From Acrocarpospora macrocephala (GTDB lineage Bacteria > Actinomycetota > Actinomycetes > Streptosporangiales > Streptosporangiaceae), in contig NZ_BLAE01000037.1 of the NCBI RefSeq assembly GCF_009687865.1, positions 1 to 64,000 on the forward strand: a DNA stretch of 64,000 nt, in the 5' to 3' direction. The position numbers and the translations under genes are program-made. Positions 44,133 to 52,433 of this stretch are shown in pieces. Every line of letters starts with the position of its first letter. Within the stretch, counting starts at the first letter, position 1. The notes under the pieces were generated by a model. That model was given only the letters and a program-made list of their open reading frames with translations, was not told the origin of the DNA and searched no databases.

Positions 44133-44924
44133 ATGTCCCCATGGGTAACCGAAGCCGATGCCGCAGCTGAAGGCTCCAAGCTCGTCGGGTCCGACCGCGT
44201 GCTGGCGGTGCTGGCCGAGCTGGCGCGCCATCCCGACGGGATCGGGCTGGAGGAGATGGCCCGCGCGGTGGACAGCCCGAAACCGACGGTGCATCGCGCG
44301 CTGGCCGCGCTGCGTCGCGCCGGTTTCGCCGCGCAGAACGGCCACGGCCGTTACGTGCTGGGGGATGAGTTCCTGCGGATGGCCTTCGCCCACCACGAGG
44401 CGCGGCCCGACCACGTGCGGGTCACGCCGGTGCTGACGGCACTGTGTGATCGCCACGGCGAGACCGTGCACTACGCGGTGCTGGACGGCACTTCGGTGGT
44501 CTACCGCTCCAAGCTCGACCCATCCGCGGGAGCGGTGCGGCTGACCTCGGTCGTCGGGGGCCGCAATCCAGCGCACTGCACCGCCGTTGGCAAGCTCCTG
44601 CTGGCCCACTCCCTGCCCGACGAGGACGCGGTCCGCGCCTGGGCGGGCGGCCGGACGCTGGAACGGCGCACCGAGCGCTCCATCAGCACGGTCGAGGAGT
44701 TGCACGCCGAGCTGGTACGCATCCGCGAGCAGGGCTACGCCACCGACGACCAGGAGAACGAGCCGGGCGTCAACTGCGTGGCGGTCCCGGCTTACCTGAC
44801 CTCGCCCACCATGCCCAGCGGCGCGATCAGCGTCAGCGGCCTGGCCTACCGGACCCCGTTGCAGACGCTCATCGACGACCTGCCCGCCATCCGCGCCATC
44901 GTCTCCGGAGCGGAACCCACGTGA
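44133..44924 (+). CDS. IclR-family regulator of the sugar-acid locus
   Basis: The 263-residue protein has an N-terminal winged HTH (RVLAVLAELARHPDGIGLEE, PKPTVHRALAALRRAGFA) and the IclR effector domain (LCDRHGETVHYAVLDGTSVV, GGRNPAHCTAVGKLLLA with the effector-site Cys, GYATDDQENEPGVNCVAVP). It controls the divergent dehydratase and its own operon. Its stop overlaps the lactonase GTG. Confidence 0.92.
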   Translation: MSPWVTEADAAAEGSKLVGSDRVLAVLAELARHPDGIGLEEMARAVDSPKPTVHRALAALRRAGFAAQNGHGRYVLGDEFLRMAFAHHEARPDHVRVTPVLTALCDRHGETVHYAVLDGTSVVYRSKLDPSAGAVRLTSVVGGRNPAHCTAVGKLLLAHSLPDEDAVRAWAGGRTLERRTERSISTVEELHAELVRIREQGYATDDQENEPGVNCVAVPAYLTSPTMPSGAISVSGLAYRTPLQTLIDDLPAIRAIVSGAEPT

Positions 44925-45799
44925 AGTTCACCGCGATCCCGGCCTCGGCCGACGTGTACGCCCTGGGCGAGGGCCCGATATGGGATGCCATCCGCGGGCG
45001 CCTGCTGTGGGTGGACATCGTCGCAGGGGCCGTGCACGAGGGTCTGCTCGACGACGGCATGGTCACCGCCACCGGACGGCATGCCTTCGACGCCACCGTG
45101 GGCGCGGTCGCCGTCTCGGCGGATGGCGAATTGATCGTCGCCGAGCAGGCCACCCTCATCCGCCTCGGCACTGATGGGAGCCGCACCGAGTTGGCCCGGG
45201 TGTTCGAGCCGGGTGTGCGCAGCAGACTGAACGACGGCGCAGTGGACCCGGCCGGGCGGTTCCTGATCGGCAGCCTGGCGCAGGACGGCCGCCGGGGGCG
45301 GGAGGTGCTGGCCCGCCTGGACGAGGCCGGCATGACCTATCTCGACACAGACCTGGTGTTGTCCAACGGCCTGGCCTGGAGCCCGGCCGGTGACCTCCTC
45401 TACAGCGTGGACACCATCCCCGGCACGATCTGGGTCCGCGACTACGACCCGGACAGCGGGAAGGCGGGACCCCGGCGAAAGGCGTTCACGATCACCGATG
45501 GCAAGCCCGACGGGATGTGCGCCGACGTCGACGGCAACCTGTGGATCGCCAACTGGGGATGCGGCCGCGTCGAGTGCCGTACCCCCACCGGCGAACTGCT
45601 GGCCACCGTCGAGACCGGTGCCCCGCACACCTCCAGCGCCGCCTTCGCCGGCCCTGACCTCGACCTCCTCGTCATCACCACCTCCACCCAGGACCTGACC
45701 GAACAAGACCTGGCCGCACACCCTAACTCCGGCCGGTTGTTCACCGCCCGGGTGGGCGTGCGCGGCCTGCCCACGCCCTACTGGGCCCCGCCCGACTGA
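44921..45799 (+). CDS. SMP-30/gluconolactonase-family sugar lactonase
   Basis: The 292-residue six-bladed propeller hydrolyses a sugar 1,4- or 1,5-lactone. Metal-site residues appear in ALGEGPIWDAIRGRLLWVDI (Glu), RLNDGAVDPAGRFLIGSL (Asn/Asp), SNGLAWSPAGDLLYSVDT and KPDGMCADVDGNLWIANWG (Asp). The GTG start overlaps the IclR stop by 4 nt. Confidence 0.9.
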   Translation: MKFTAIPASADVYALGEGPIWDAIRGRLLWVDIVAGAVHEGLLDDGMVTATGRHAFDATVGAVAVSADGELIVAEQATLIRLGTDGSRTELARVFEPGVRSRLNDGAVDPAGRFLIGSLAQDGRRGREVLARLDEAGMTYLDTDLVLSNGLAWSPAGDLLYSVDTIPGTIWVRDYDPDSGKAGPRRKAFTITDGKPDGMCADVDGNLWIANWGCGRVECRTPTGELLATVETGAPHTSSAAFAGPDLDLLVITTSTQDLTEQDLAAHPNSGRLFTARVGVRGLPTPYWAPPD

Positions 45800-45815
45800 G
45801 ATTCGGAGAAACCCC

Positions 45816-46664
45816 GTGTACCTCATGCGCATCGGCGCGCCCGGCGCCGAGAAACCCGTCGTCCGCGTGGACGACACCCACTACATCGACGTCTCCGACG
45901 TCACCCCCGACTTCGACGAGCGCTTCTTCGGCTCCGGCGGCGTCGCCCTGCTCGCCGACCGCGTCAGCCGGGGTGACGTACGGGAGTTCGCCGGCGAGCG
46001 CGTCGGCGCCCCGATCGCCCGGCCGCATCAGATCCTGTGCATCGGGTTGAACTACAGCGACCACGCCGCCGAGACCGGCCAGACCGTCCCGGCGGAGCCG
46101 ATCCTGTTCACCAAGTCCCCCAACACCCTCGTCGGTCCGTACGACGACGTGCGCATCCCGCGCGGCTCCGCCGAGACCGACTGGGAGGTGGAGCTGGGCA
46201 TCGTCATCGGCAGGCGCACCTCCTACCTGGACTCGGTCGAGGAAGCGAAGGACGCCATCGCCGGCTACTGCGTGGTCAACGACGTCAGCGAGCGCGCCTT
46301 CCAGATGGAGCGCGGCGGCCAGTGGAGCAAGGGCAAGTCCGCCGAGACCTTCAACCCCGCCGGACCATGGCTGGTCACCCCGGACGAGATCGCCGACGTC
46401 ACCGACCTGGACATGTGGCTGGACGTCAACGGCACTCGCCGCCAGACCGGCAGCACCAAGACGATGATCTTCGACCCCTACGTCATCGTGCACCACCTGA
46501 GCCAGTTCATGGTGCTGGAGCCCGGCGACCTGATCAACACCGGCACCCCGCCCGGCGTCGGCATGGGCCACACCCCGCAGATCTGGCTCCAGCCCGCCGA
46601 CGTCATGGAGCTCGGCATCGACGGCCTGGGCAGCCAGCGCCAGAACGTCGTCGGACCCCGGTAG
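45816..46664 (+). CDS. Fumarylacetoacetate-hydrolase-family diketo-acid hydrolase
   Basis: A 282-residue FAH-fold enzyme. Metal and catalytic blocks are ILCIGLNYSDHAAETG, LFTKSPNTLVGPYDDV, DWEVELGIVIGRR and KSAETFNPAGPWLV. In loci with sugar lactonase, dehydratase and SDR, such enzymes hydrolyse 2,4-diketo-3-deoxy sugar acids to pyruvate plus a hydroxy acid. The hydroxy-acid oxidase at the end of the operon fits. Its TAG stop shares one base with the next GTG start. Confidence 0.88.
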   Translation: MYLMRIGAPGAEKPVVRVDDTHYIDVSDVTPDFDERFFGSGGVALLADRVSRGDVREFAGERVGAPIARPHQILCIGLNYSDHAAETGQTVPAEPILFTKSPNTLVGPYDDVRIPRGSAETDWEVELGIVIGRRTSYLDSVEEAKDAIAGYCVVNDVSERAFQMERGGQWSKGKSAETFNPAGPWLVTPDEIADVTDLDMWLDVNGTRRQTGSTKTMIFDPYVIVHHLSQFMVLEPGDLINTGTPPGVGMGHTPQIWLQPADVMELGIDGLGSQRQNVVGPR

Positions 46665-47677
46665 TGCGCGCACTGGTCCTGACCGGCCCCGGCAAAGCCG
46701 AGGTCCAAGAGATCGAGCCGCCCATCGCCGCACCCGGCGAGGTGGTCGTGGACGTCGAGCGGGTCGGCGTGTGCGGCACCGACGTCGAGTTGTTCACCGG
46801 CGAGATGAGCTACCTGCGCACCGGCCGCTCCTGGTACCCGCTGCGCCCCGGCCACGAGTGGTGCGGGGTCGTCAGCGCCGTAGGCGAGGGTGTGAACGCC
46901 TCATGGCTCGGTCGGCGGGTCACCGGCGACACCATGCTCGGCTGCGGCCACTGCGACCGCTGCCGGGCCGGCCGCCACCACGTGTGCGCTGAGCTGGCGG
47001 AGATCGGCATCAGCAGCGGCCGCCCCGGCGCACTCGCCGAACAACTCGCCGTACCGGCCACCGCCCTGCACGCGCTACCCGACACAGTGGACCCCACGCT
47101 CGGCGCACTGCTGGAGCCCGGGGGCAACGCCCTGCGGGCCGCCCGGGCCACGGGCCTGGAGCAGGGCGAGCGGCTGCTGGTCCTGGGCACCGGCACGATC
47201 GGCCTGCTCACAGCGCTGTTCGCCAGAACCGGCGGAGCCGAGGTCCACCTGATGGGCCGCGACGACGACGGCCTGCGTCTGGCCAGAGACCTCGGCTTCA
47301 CCGATGCCTGGACTCGGACGTCGCTGCCCGCGCTTGCCTGGGACGCCGTCATCGATGCCTCCAACGCGCCCGAGCTGCCCGCCCTCGCGCTGGAGCTCGT
47401 CGAACCCGCCCGGCGCGTCATCTACATCGGCCTGGCCGGCACCCCGTCCACCCTCGACACCCGCGATCTGGCGCTCAAGGACGTCACCGCGGTCGGTATC
47501 CTCGGAGGCTCGGCCGGCCTGGCCGGAGCCATCGCCGCCTACGCCGACGCCTCGGTCGACGCCTGCTCGCTCGTGGCCGCCACCGTCGGCCTCGCCCAGA
47601 CCGCCGACGTCCTGGCCGGACACCGCCCACCCGACGCCGGGCCGGGCCCGAAGATCCACATCGACCCGCGCCGATAA
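46664..47677 (+). CDS. Zinc-dependent medium-chain alcohol/sugar dehydrogenase
   Basis: The 337-residue MDR enzyme has catalytic zinc ligands Cys37 in GVCGTDVELF and GHEW, the four-cysteine structural zinc loop GCGHCDRCRAGRHHVC, and the nucleotide-binding turn LVLGTGTIGLL. It is a good candidate for the first step, oxidation of the free sugar to its lactone. It starts at GTG 46664, overlapping the previous stop. Confidence 0.9.
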   Translation: MRALVLTGPGKAEVQEIEPPIAAPGEVVVDVERVGVCGTDVELFTGEMSYLRTGRSWYPLRPGHEWCGVVSAVGEGVNASWLGRRVTGDTMLGCGHCDRCRAGRHHVCAELAEIGISSGRPGALAEQLAVPATALHALPDTVDPTLGALLEPGGNALRAARATGLEQGERLLVLGTGTIGLLTALFARTGGAEVHLMGRDDDGLRLARDLGFTDAWTRTSLPALAWDAVIDASNAPELPALALELVEPARRVIYIGLAGTPSTLDTRDLALKDVTAVGILGGSAGLAGAIAAYADASVDACSLVAATVGLAQTADVLAGHRPPDAGPGPKIHIDPRR

Positions 47678-47691
47678 GAGAAAGTACTAAC

Positions 47692-50460
47692 GTGATCGAT
47701 ACGGCGGATCCCGCCATCCTCTCCGCGGTGGAAGCCGCTGTCCCGGGGATCGCCAGGACGAGGCTGAGCGATCGGCTCGGCATGGCCCACGACGCCTCGC
47801 ACTACCTGCTCACCCCACAGGCCGTCCTGGTGCCCGAGAGCGCGGAGCAGGTCGCCGCGCTGCTGCGGACCGGCCTTCCGCTCACGTTCCGTTCGGGTGG
47901 CACCAGCCTGAGCGGGCAGGGGGTGAGCGAGCACCTGCTGGTGGACACGCGCCGCCACTTCCGCTCGATCGAGGTGCTGGACGACGGCGAGCGGGTACGC
48001 GTCCAGCCGGGAGCCGTGCTACGGCAGGTCAACGCCCGCCTCGCCCCCTACGGCCGCAAGCTCGGACCCGATCCGGCCAGCGAATCGGCGTGCACGATCG
48101 GCGGGGTCGTGGCCAACAACTCCAGCGGCATGACCTGCGGCACCCACGCCAACACGTACCGGACCCTGGAGTCGATGACGATCGTGCTGCCCAGCGGCAC
48201 CGTCCTCGACACCGGCGCCCCCGACGCCGACGACCGCCTGCACGCCCTCGAACCCGACCTCGCGCAAGGTCTGACCCGCCTGCGCGAACGTGTGCGCGGC
48301 AACTCCGACTCGGTGCGCCGCATCCACGCCCAGTTCTCGCTGAAGAACACCATGGGCTACGGCCTCAACAGCTTCCTCGAACACTCCTTGCCCGCGCAGA
48401 TCCTCGCCCACCTGATCATCGGCAGCGAAGGCACGCTCGGCTTCGTCGCCGAAGCGGTCTTCCGCACGGTCCCCGCGCACCCCTTGGCCGCCACCTGCCT
48501 GCTCGTCTTCCCGACCTTGCGGGAGGCGATGGCCGCCATGCCCGGCCTCGTCGCCGCCGAGCCGGCCGCCGTCGAACTGCTGGACGCCGAATCCCTGCGC
48601 GTCGCCCAGACCGACCCCAGGGCCGACGACGTCCTGCGCACGCTCACCGTCACCGACCACGCCGCGCTCCTGGTCGAATGGCAGGAATCCGACGCCGAAC
48701 TGCTGGCCGAGCGCGAGTGCGCCGCCGAGCAGGCGTTCGCCGACCTGCGCCTGTCCGCTCCGGCACGGCTGAGCCGGGAGACCGGCGGCCGGGCAGCGCT
48801 GTGGCACATCCGCAAGGGCCTGTACGCCGCCGTCGCCGGAGCCCGGCCCAGCGGCACCACCGCCCTGCTGGAGGACGTCGCCGTTCCCGTGCCCACCCTG
48901 GCCGACCTGTGCGACGACCTGACCGGCCTGTTCGCCAAGCACCGCTACGAGCGCAGCGTCATCTTCGGCCACGCCAAGGACGGCAACCTGCACTTCATGC
49001 TCAACGAGCGCTTCGGCACCGACCTGCAGCGCTACGCCGACTTCACCGAGGACATGGTCGAGGCCATCCTTCGCCGCGGCGGCACGCTGAAAGCCGAGCA
49101 CGGCACCGGCCGCGTCATGGCCCCGTTCGTCCGCCGCCAGTACGGCAACGAGCTCTATGACGTGATGCGCGAGGTCAAACGCCTGTGCGACCCGGCGGGC
49201 GCCCTGAACCCCGGCGTCGTCCTCACCGACCACGACGACGCCCACTTGCGCGACCTCAAACAGGTCGTCACCGTCGAGCCGGAAGTGGACCGCTGCGTGG
49301 AATGCGGCTACTGCGAGCCTGTCTGCCCCAGCCGCGACCTGACCACCACCCCGCGCCAGCGCATCGTCCTGCGCCGCGAGCTGGCCGCCGCCCAAGCCGC
49401 GGGCGAGCACGCCCTCGCCCGCCAACTCGAAGCGGAATACGGCTACGACGCCGTGGACACCTGCGCCGTGGACGGCATGTGCGCCACCGCCTGCCCCGTC
49501 CTGATCAACACCGGCGACCTCACCAAACGCCTCCGGGCCGAACGCCACGGTCGCGCAGCCCAGGCGGGTTGGAACAGCGCCGCCAAACACTGGGACGGCG
49601 TCACCCGGGCGATGAACCTGGCCCTCGACACCGCCGCCGCCACCCCGCCCAAGATCCCCGAAGCCGCCAGCCGCGCCGCCCGCGCCCTCACCACCCCCGA
49701 AGCCGTCCCCCAGTGGACCCGCGACCTGCCGCGGGGTGGAACGCGCCGCCGCCCCGCACCAGTCGCCTCCCCGAATGCCGTCTACGTGCCGTCCTGCCTG
49801 AACACCCTGTTCGCCCCCGCCGACGGCGGGCCCGGCGTGATGACCGCCTTCCAGCGCCTGGCCGACCGCGCGGGCCTGCGCCTGCACATCCCCGAGGGGA
49901 TCGCGAGCCTGTGCTGCGGCACCCCCTGGTCCTCCAAGGGCTACACCGATGGCCACGAGACCATGGCGGGCCGCGTCCGCAACACGCTCACGCAGGCCAC
50001 CGACGGTGGACGCATCCCGGTCGTTACCGATGCCGCCTCCTGCACCGAAGGCTACGGCCACCTCGCCCCCACCCTCCAGGTAGTCGACGCGGTCGTCTAC
50101 ACCGTCGAGCACATCCTGCCCCGGCTACCGGTGAAGCACCGCCTGCCGTCCCTGGCCCTGCACCCCACCTGTTCCTCTACCCGCCTCGGCCTGAACGCCG
50201 CCATCACCCGGATCGCCGAGGCGATCGCCGAGCAGGTGGTCGTTCCCGACCGATGGCAGTGCTGCGCCTTCGCCGGCGATCGCGGCCTGCTCCACCCAGA
50301 GCTGACCGCCTCGGCCACCCGCGCCGAAGCCGCCTTCGTGGTGGCCGGAGACTTCGCCGCCCACGCCTCGGTCAACCGCACCTGCGAGCTTGGCCTGACC
50401 CGCGCCACCGGCAAGGCGTACCACCACCTACTCGAACTCCTCGACCAGGCCACCACCTGA
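47692..50460 (+). CDS. FAD-linked oxidase fused to a Fe-S (CCG-domain) subunit, D-lactate/glycolate-dehydrogenase type
   Basis: This is a 922-residue fusion. The FAD-binding (PCMH) domain has FRSGGTSLSGQG and GGVVANNSSGMTCGTHANTY. The C-terminal FAD-oxidase domain has IFGHAKDGNLHFMLN and EHGTGRVMAPF. Two 4Fe-4S motifs follow (CVECGYCEPVCPS at about 534, CAVDGMCATACPV at about 590), then CCG half-domains with ASLCCGTPW. Related enzymes oxidise D-lactate, glycolate or D-2-hydroxyglutarate and feed quinones. Here it would take the hydroxy acid released by the FAH-type hydrolase. Confidence 0.9.
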   Translation: MIDTADPAILSAVEAAVPGIARTRLSDRLGMAHDASHYLLTPQAVLVPESAEQVAALLRTGLPLTFRSGGTSLSGQGVSEHLLVDTRRHFRSIEVLDDGERVRVQPGAVLRQVNARLAPYGRKLGPDPASESACTIGGVVANNSSGMTCGTHANTYRTLESMTIVLPSGTVLDTGAPDADDRLHALEPDLAQGLTRLRERVRGNSDSVRRIHAQFSLKNTMGYGLNSFLEHSLPAQILAHLIIGSEGTLGFVAEAVFRTVPAHPLAATCLLVFPTLREAMAAMPGLVAAEPAAVELLDAESLRVAQTDPRADDVLRTLTVTDHAALLVEWQESDAELLAERECAAEQAFADLRLSAPARLSRETGGRAALWHIRKGLYAAVAGARPSGTTALLEDVAVPVPTLADLCDDLTGLFAKHRYERSVIFGHAKDGNLHFMLNERFGTDLQRYADFTEDMVEAILRRGGTLKAEHGTGRVMAPFVRRQYGNELYDVMREVKRLCDPAGALNPGVVLTDHDDAHLRDLKQVVTVEPEVDRCVECGYCEPVCPSRDLTTTPRQRIVLRRELAAAQAAGEHALARQLEAEYGYDAVDTCAVDGMCATACPVLINTGDLTKRLRAERHGRAAQAGWNSAAKHWDGVTRAMNLALDTAAATPPKIPEAASRAARALTTPEAVPQWTRDLPRGGTRRRPAPVASPNAVYVPSCLNTLFAPADGGPGVMTAFQRLADRAGLRLHIPEGIASLCCGTPWSSKGYTDGHETMAGRVRNTLTQATDGGRIPVVTDAASCTEGYGHLAPTLQVVDAVVYTVEHILPRLPVKHRLPSLALHPTCSSTRLGLNAAITRIAEAIAEQVVVPDRWQCCAFAGDRGLLHPELTASATRAEAAFVVAGDFAAHASVNRTCELGLTRATGKAYHHLLELLDQATT

Positions 50461-50479
50461 GAAACGTCCGGAGACCACC

Positions 50480-50512
50480 GTGAACACGGACCGCCTGTTC
50501 GCCCTCGCCTAA
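50480..50512 (+). pseudogene. SDR gene stub (first codons only)
   Basis: GTG 50480 begins NTDRLFALA, the usual N-terminus of SDRs of the gluconate-5-dehydrogenase type (which continues D-R-x-A-L-V-T-G). A TAA follows at once. The rest has been deleted, so the sugar-acid operon has lost a terminal SDR gene. Confidence 0.4.
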
Positions 50513-50586
50513 CCGGCCGCGCTGCCGGGCGAGTCCGGCTTCCTGGATGACCATGGCCAGCGCCCCGTCCATGCCTCACCTCCTCT

Positions 50587-51336
50587 TCAGATCTGCTTCT
50601 GGCCGCCGTCGACGTAGAGGTTCGAGCCGGTGATGTAGCTGCTGTCGTCGCCGGCCAGGAAGAGCGCCACACCGGCGACCTCGTCGGGCTCGGCCACCCG
50701 GCCGAGCGGGACGCCACTGGCGATCATGTCGAACAACACGTCGGGCTGGGCCGGGTCGGGGGCATTCGCGGCCAGGCCCGGGGTCTTGACGGCGCCGGGA
50801 GAGATCGAATTCACCCGGATGCCCCGGCCCTTCAGCTCGTTCGCCCAGGTACGGGCGAACGAGCGGACCGCGGCCTTCGTGGCGGCGTACATGCCGAACG
50901 CCTCGCTGCCGCTGTCCGCGGCGATCGAGCTGAACAGGATCACCGACGCGCCCTCATTGAGCAGCGGCAGCGCCTTCTGCACGGTGAACACCGTGCTGCG
51001 GATGTTGGTGATGATCGACTGGTCGAAGTGCTCTTCGGTGGTCAACTCCAGCGTGGCGAGTTCGCCGCCGCCGGCGTTGGCCACCAGGGCGTCCAGTCGG
51101 CGGCCGTCGCCGACGATCTGGGCGTAGAGCCGGTCGAGGTCGGCCAGGTCACCGGCGTCGGCCTGGACGCCGGTCGCGTTCGGGCCGATCGTTGCGACCG
51201 CGTCGTCAAGCTGAGGCTTACGGCGGCCGGTCAGATAGACATAGGCGCCCTCGGAAGCGAAGCGCTGCGCGACGGCCAGGCCGATTCCTGCCGACGCGCC
51301 CGTGACGAGGGCGGTCTTGCCTTCAAGTCTCTGCAT
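50587..51336 (-). CDS. Short-chain dehydrogenase/reductase (classical)
   Basis: A 249-residue SDR: cofactor motif LVTGASAGIGLAVAQRF, NAGGG at the usual NAG position, catalytic Ser in LFSSIAADSG, YAATKAAVRSFARTWA and the C-terminal SSYITGSNLYVDGG. The ARG/GRRKP pattern after strand 2 suggests NADP preference. ATG 51336 is 11 nt after the next SDR stop. The two form an operon under the second LacI system. Confidence 0.92.
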   Translation of the reverse strand: MQRLEGKTALVTGASAGIGLAVAQRFASEGAYVYLTGRRKPQLDDAVATIGPNATGVQADAGDLADLDRLYAQIVGDGRRLDALVANAGGGELATLELTTEEHFDQSIITNIRSTVFTVQKALPLLNEGASVILFSSIAADSGSEAFGMYAATKAAVRSFARTWANELKGRGIRVNSISPGAVKTPGLAANAPDPAQPDVLFDMIASGVPLGRVAEPDEVAGVALFLAGDDSSYITGSNLYVDGGQKQI

Positions 51337-51347
51337 GACATGTTTCC

Positions 51348-52115
51348 TTAGGGCCGCATGGTGGTGCCGCCGTCGACGCAGATCGACTGGCCGGTCACCC
51401 ATTCGGACAGATCTGAGAGCAGGAACGCGACCATCGCGCCGATGTCGGCCGCCTTCCCGTGGCGGGGTGCGGGTGTGGTGGCGAGGATCATGTCCCGGTA
51501 TTCCTCGGGCAGGTTCAGCTTGGTCTGCTCGGTGAGGACCAGGCCCGGCGAGACGGAGTTGGCGCGTACCCCGGACTTGCCGTACTTGCGGGCGACATGC
51601 CGGGTGAGCGCACCGATCCCGGCCTTCGTCACCGAGTACGCGACCTTGTCCTCCATGCCGGCGTAGGCGGCGTTGGAGATCGCGTTGACCACGGACCCAC
51701 CACCCGCCTCGACCATGTGGGGGATCGCGTGCTTGAGGGCCAGCAGGTAGCCGGTCAGGTTGACATCCATCGTGCGCTGCCAGGCGGCCAGGTCGATGTC
51801 GACGACATTCGTGTCCCGGGCGACCTCGTCGGGGTGAATGTTGGCTGCTACGTTGAACAGGCCGTCGATCTTGCCGTACTCCTTGACCGCGAGGTCGATC
51901 TGACTCTTGACCCGGTCTTCATTCGAGATGTCGACGGCCAGGGCGATGCCCTCGCCGCCCGCGTCCACGGCGGCCTGGATCGTTCGTCCGGCCGCAGCTT
52001 CGCTGATGTCGCCGACGATCAGCTTCGCGCCGCCTGCGCCCAGGAACTGCGCGGTCGCGGTGGCGATTCCCCCGGCTCCGGCGAAGACGACGACCTTGCC
52101 CTTGAGGCCTTCCAT
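51348..52115 (-). CDS. Short-chain dehydrogenase/reductase
   Basis: A 255-residue SDR with VVVFAGAGGIATATAQFLGA (an unusual AGAGGIA glycine motif), VAANIHPDE where NAG usually stands, catalytic Ser in AISNAAYAG, YSVTKAGIGALTRHVA and WVTGQSICVDGG. The NAG-to-VAA variation recalls cyclic-alcohol (carveol/borneol-type) dehydrogenases. ATG 52115 is chosen over upstream codons because homology starts there and GGAG precedes it. Confidence 0.9.
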   Translation of the reverse strand: MEGLKGKVVVFAGAGGIATATAQFLGAGGAKLIVGDISEAAAGRTIQAAVDAGGEGIALAVDISNEDRVKSQIDLAVKEYGKIDGLFNVAANIHPDEVARDTNVVDIDLAAWQRTMDVNLTGYLLALKHAIPHMVEAGGGSVVNAISNAAYAGMEDKVAYSVTKAGIGALTRHVARKYGKSGVRANSVSPGLVLTEQTKLNLPEEYRDMILATTPAPRHGKAADIGAMVAFLLSDLSEWVTGQSICVDGGTTMRP

Positions 52116-52134
52116 ATCTATGCACTCCAACAAA

Positions 52135-52433
52135 TCAGAAGATGACGACCCTGTCGGTCGCGCCCGTGTCGCCGGCCAGCGCGAGAGCGCGCTCGACCTC
52201 GGTGAAGGACACCTGATCGCTCACGATGAGCGCGTTTCTCTCCCAGTTGTCGACCAGGTCCCTGGGTGACCTCGAAGATCCCGGCTCGCTCCGGGGATGA
52301 TGCCGCCCTCATGCACGGCACGCGGATCGGCGCCGCACACCCCGCACGTCTTCATCTTCACGAGCACGTCCACCGGATCGGGAACCTCCAGGACCTCGAC
52401 CTTGCCGGGCCCGGTGACCATGACGGCCTTCAT
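52135..52433 (-). pseudogene. Zinc alcohol dehydrogenase reduced to its two ends
   Basis: The start reads MKAVMVTGPGKVEVLEVPDP, VKMKTCGVCGADPRAVHEGG. After a frameshift near 52290-52260, the genuine C-terminus follows (LVDNWERNALIVSDQVSF, VERALALAGDTGATDRVVIF) to TGA at 52135. About 240 central residues are missing. Its ATG overlaps the hydrolase stop, showing that it was once the next gene of the operon. Confidence 0.75.

Noticed and set aside
48019-50112. Nearly 700-codon frame opposite the FAD/Fe-S oxidase
   Set aside because: The real gene on the plus strand has cofactor motifs. The antisense product is Gly/Gln/Val-rich without domains.
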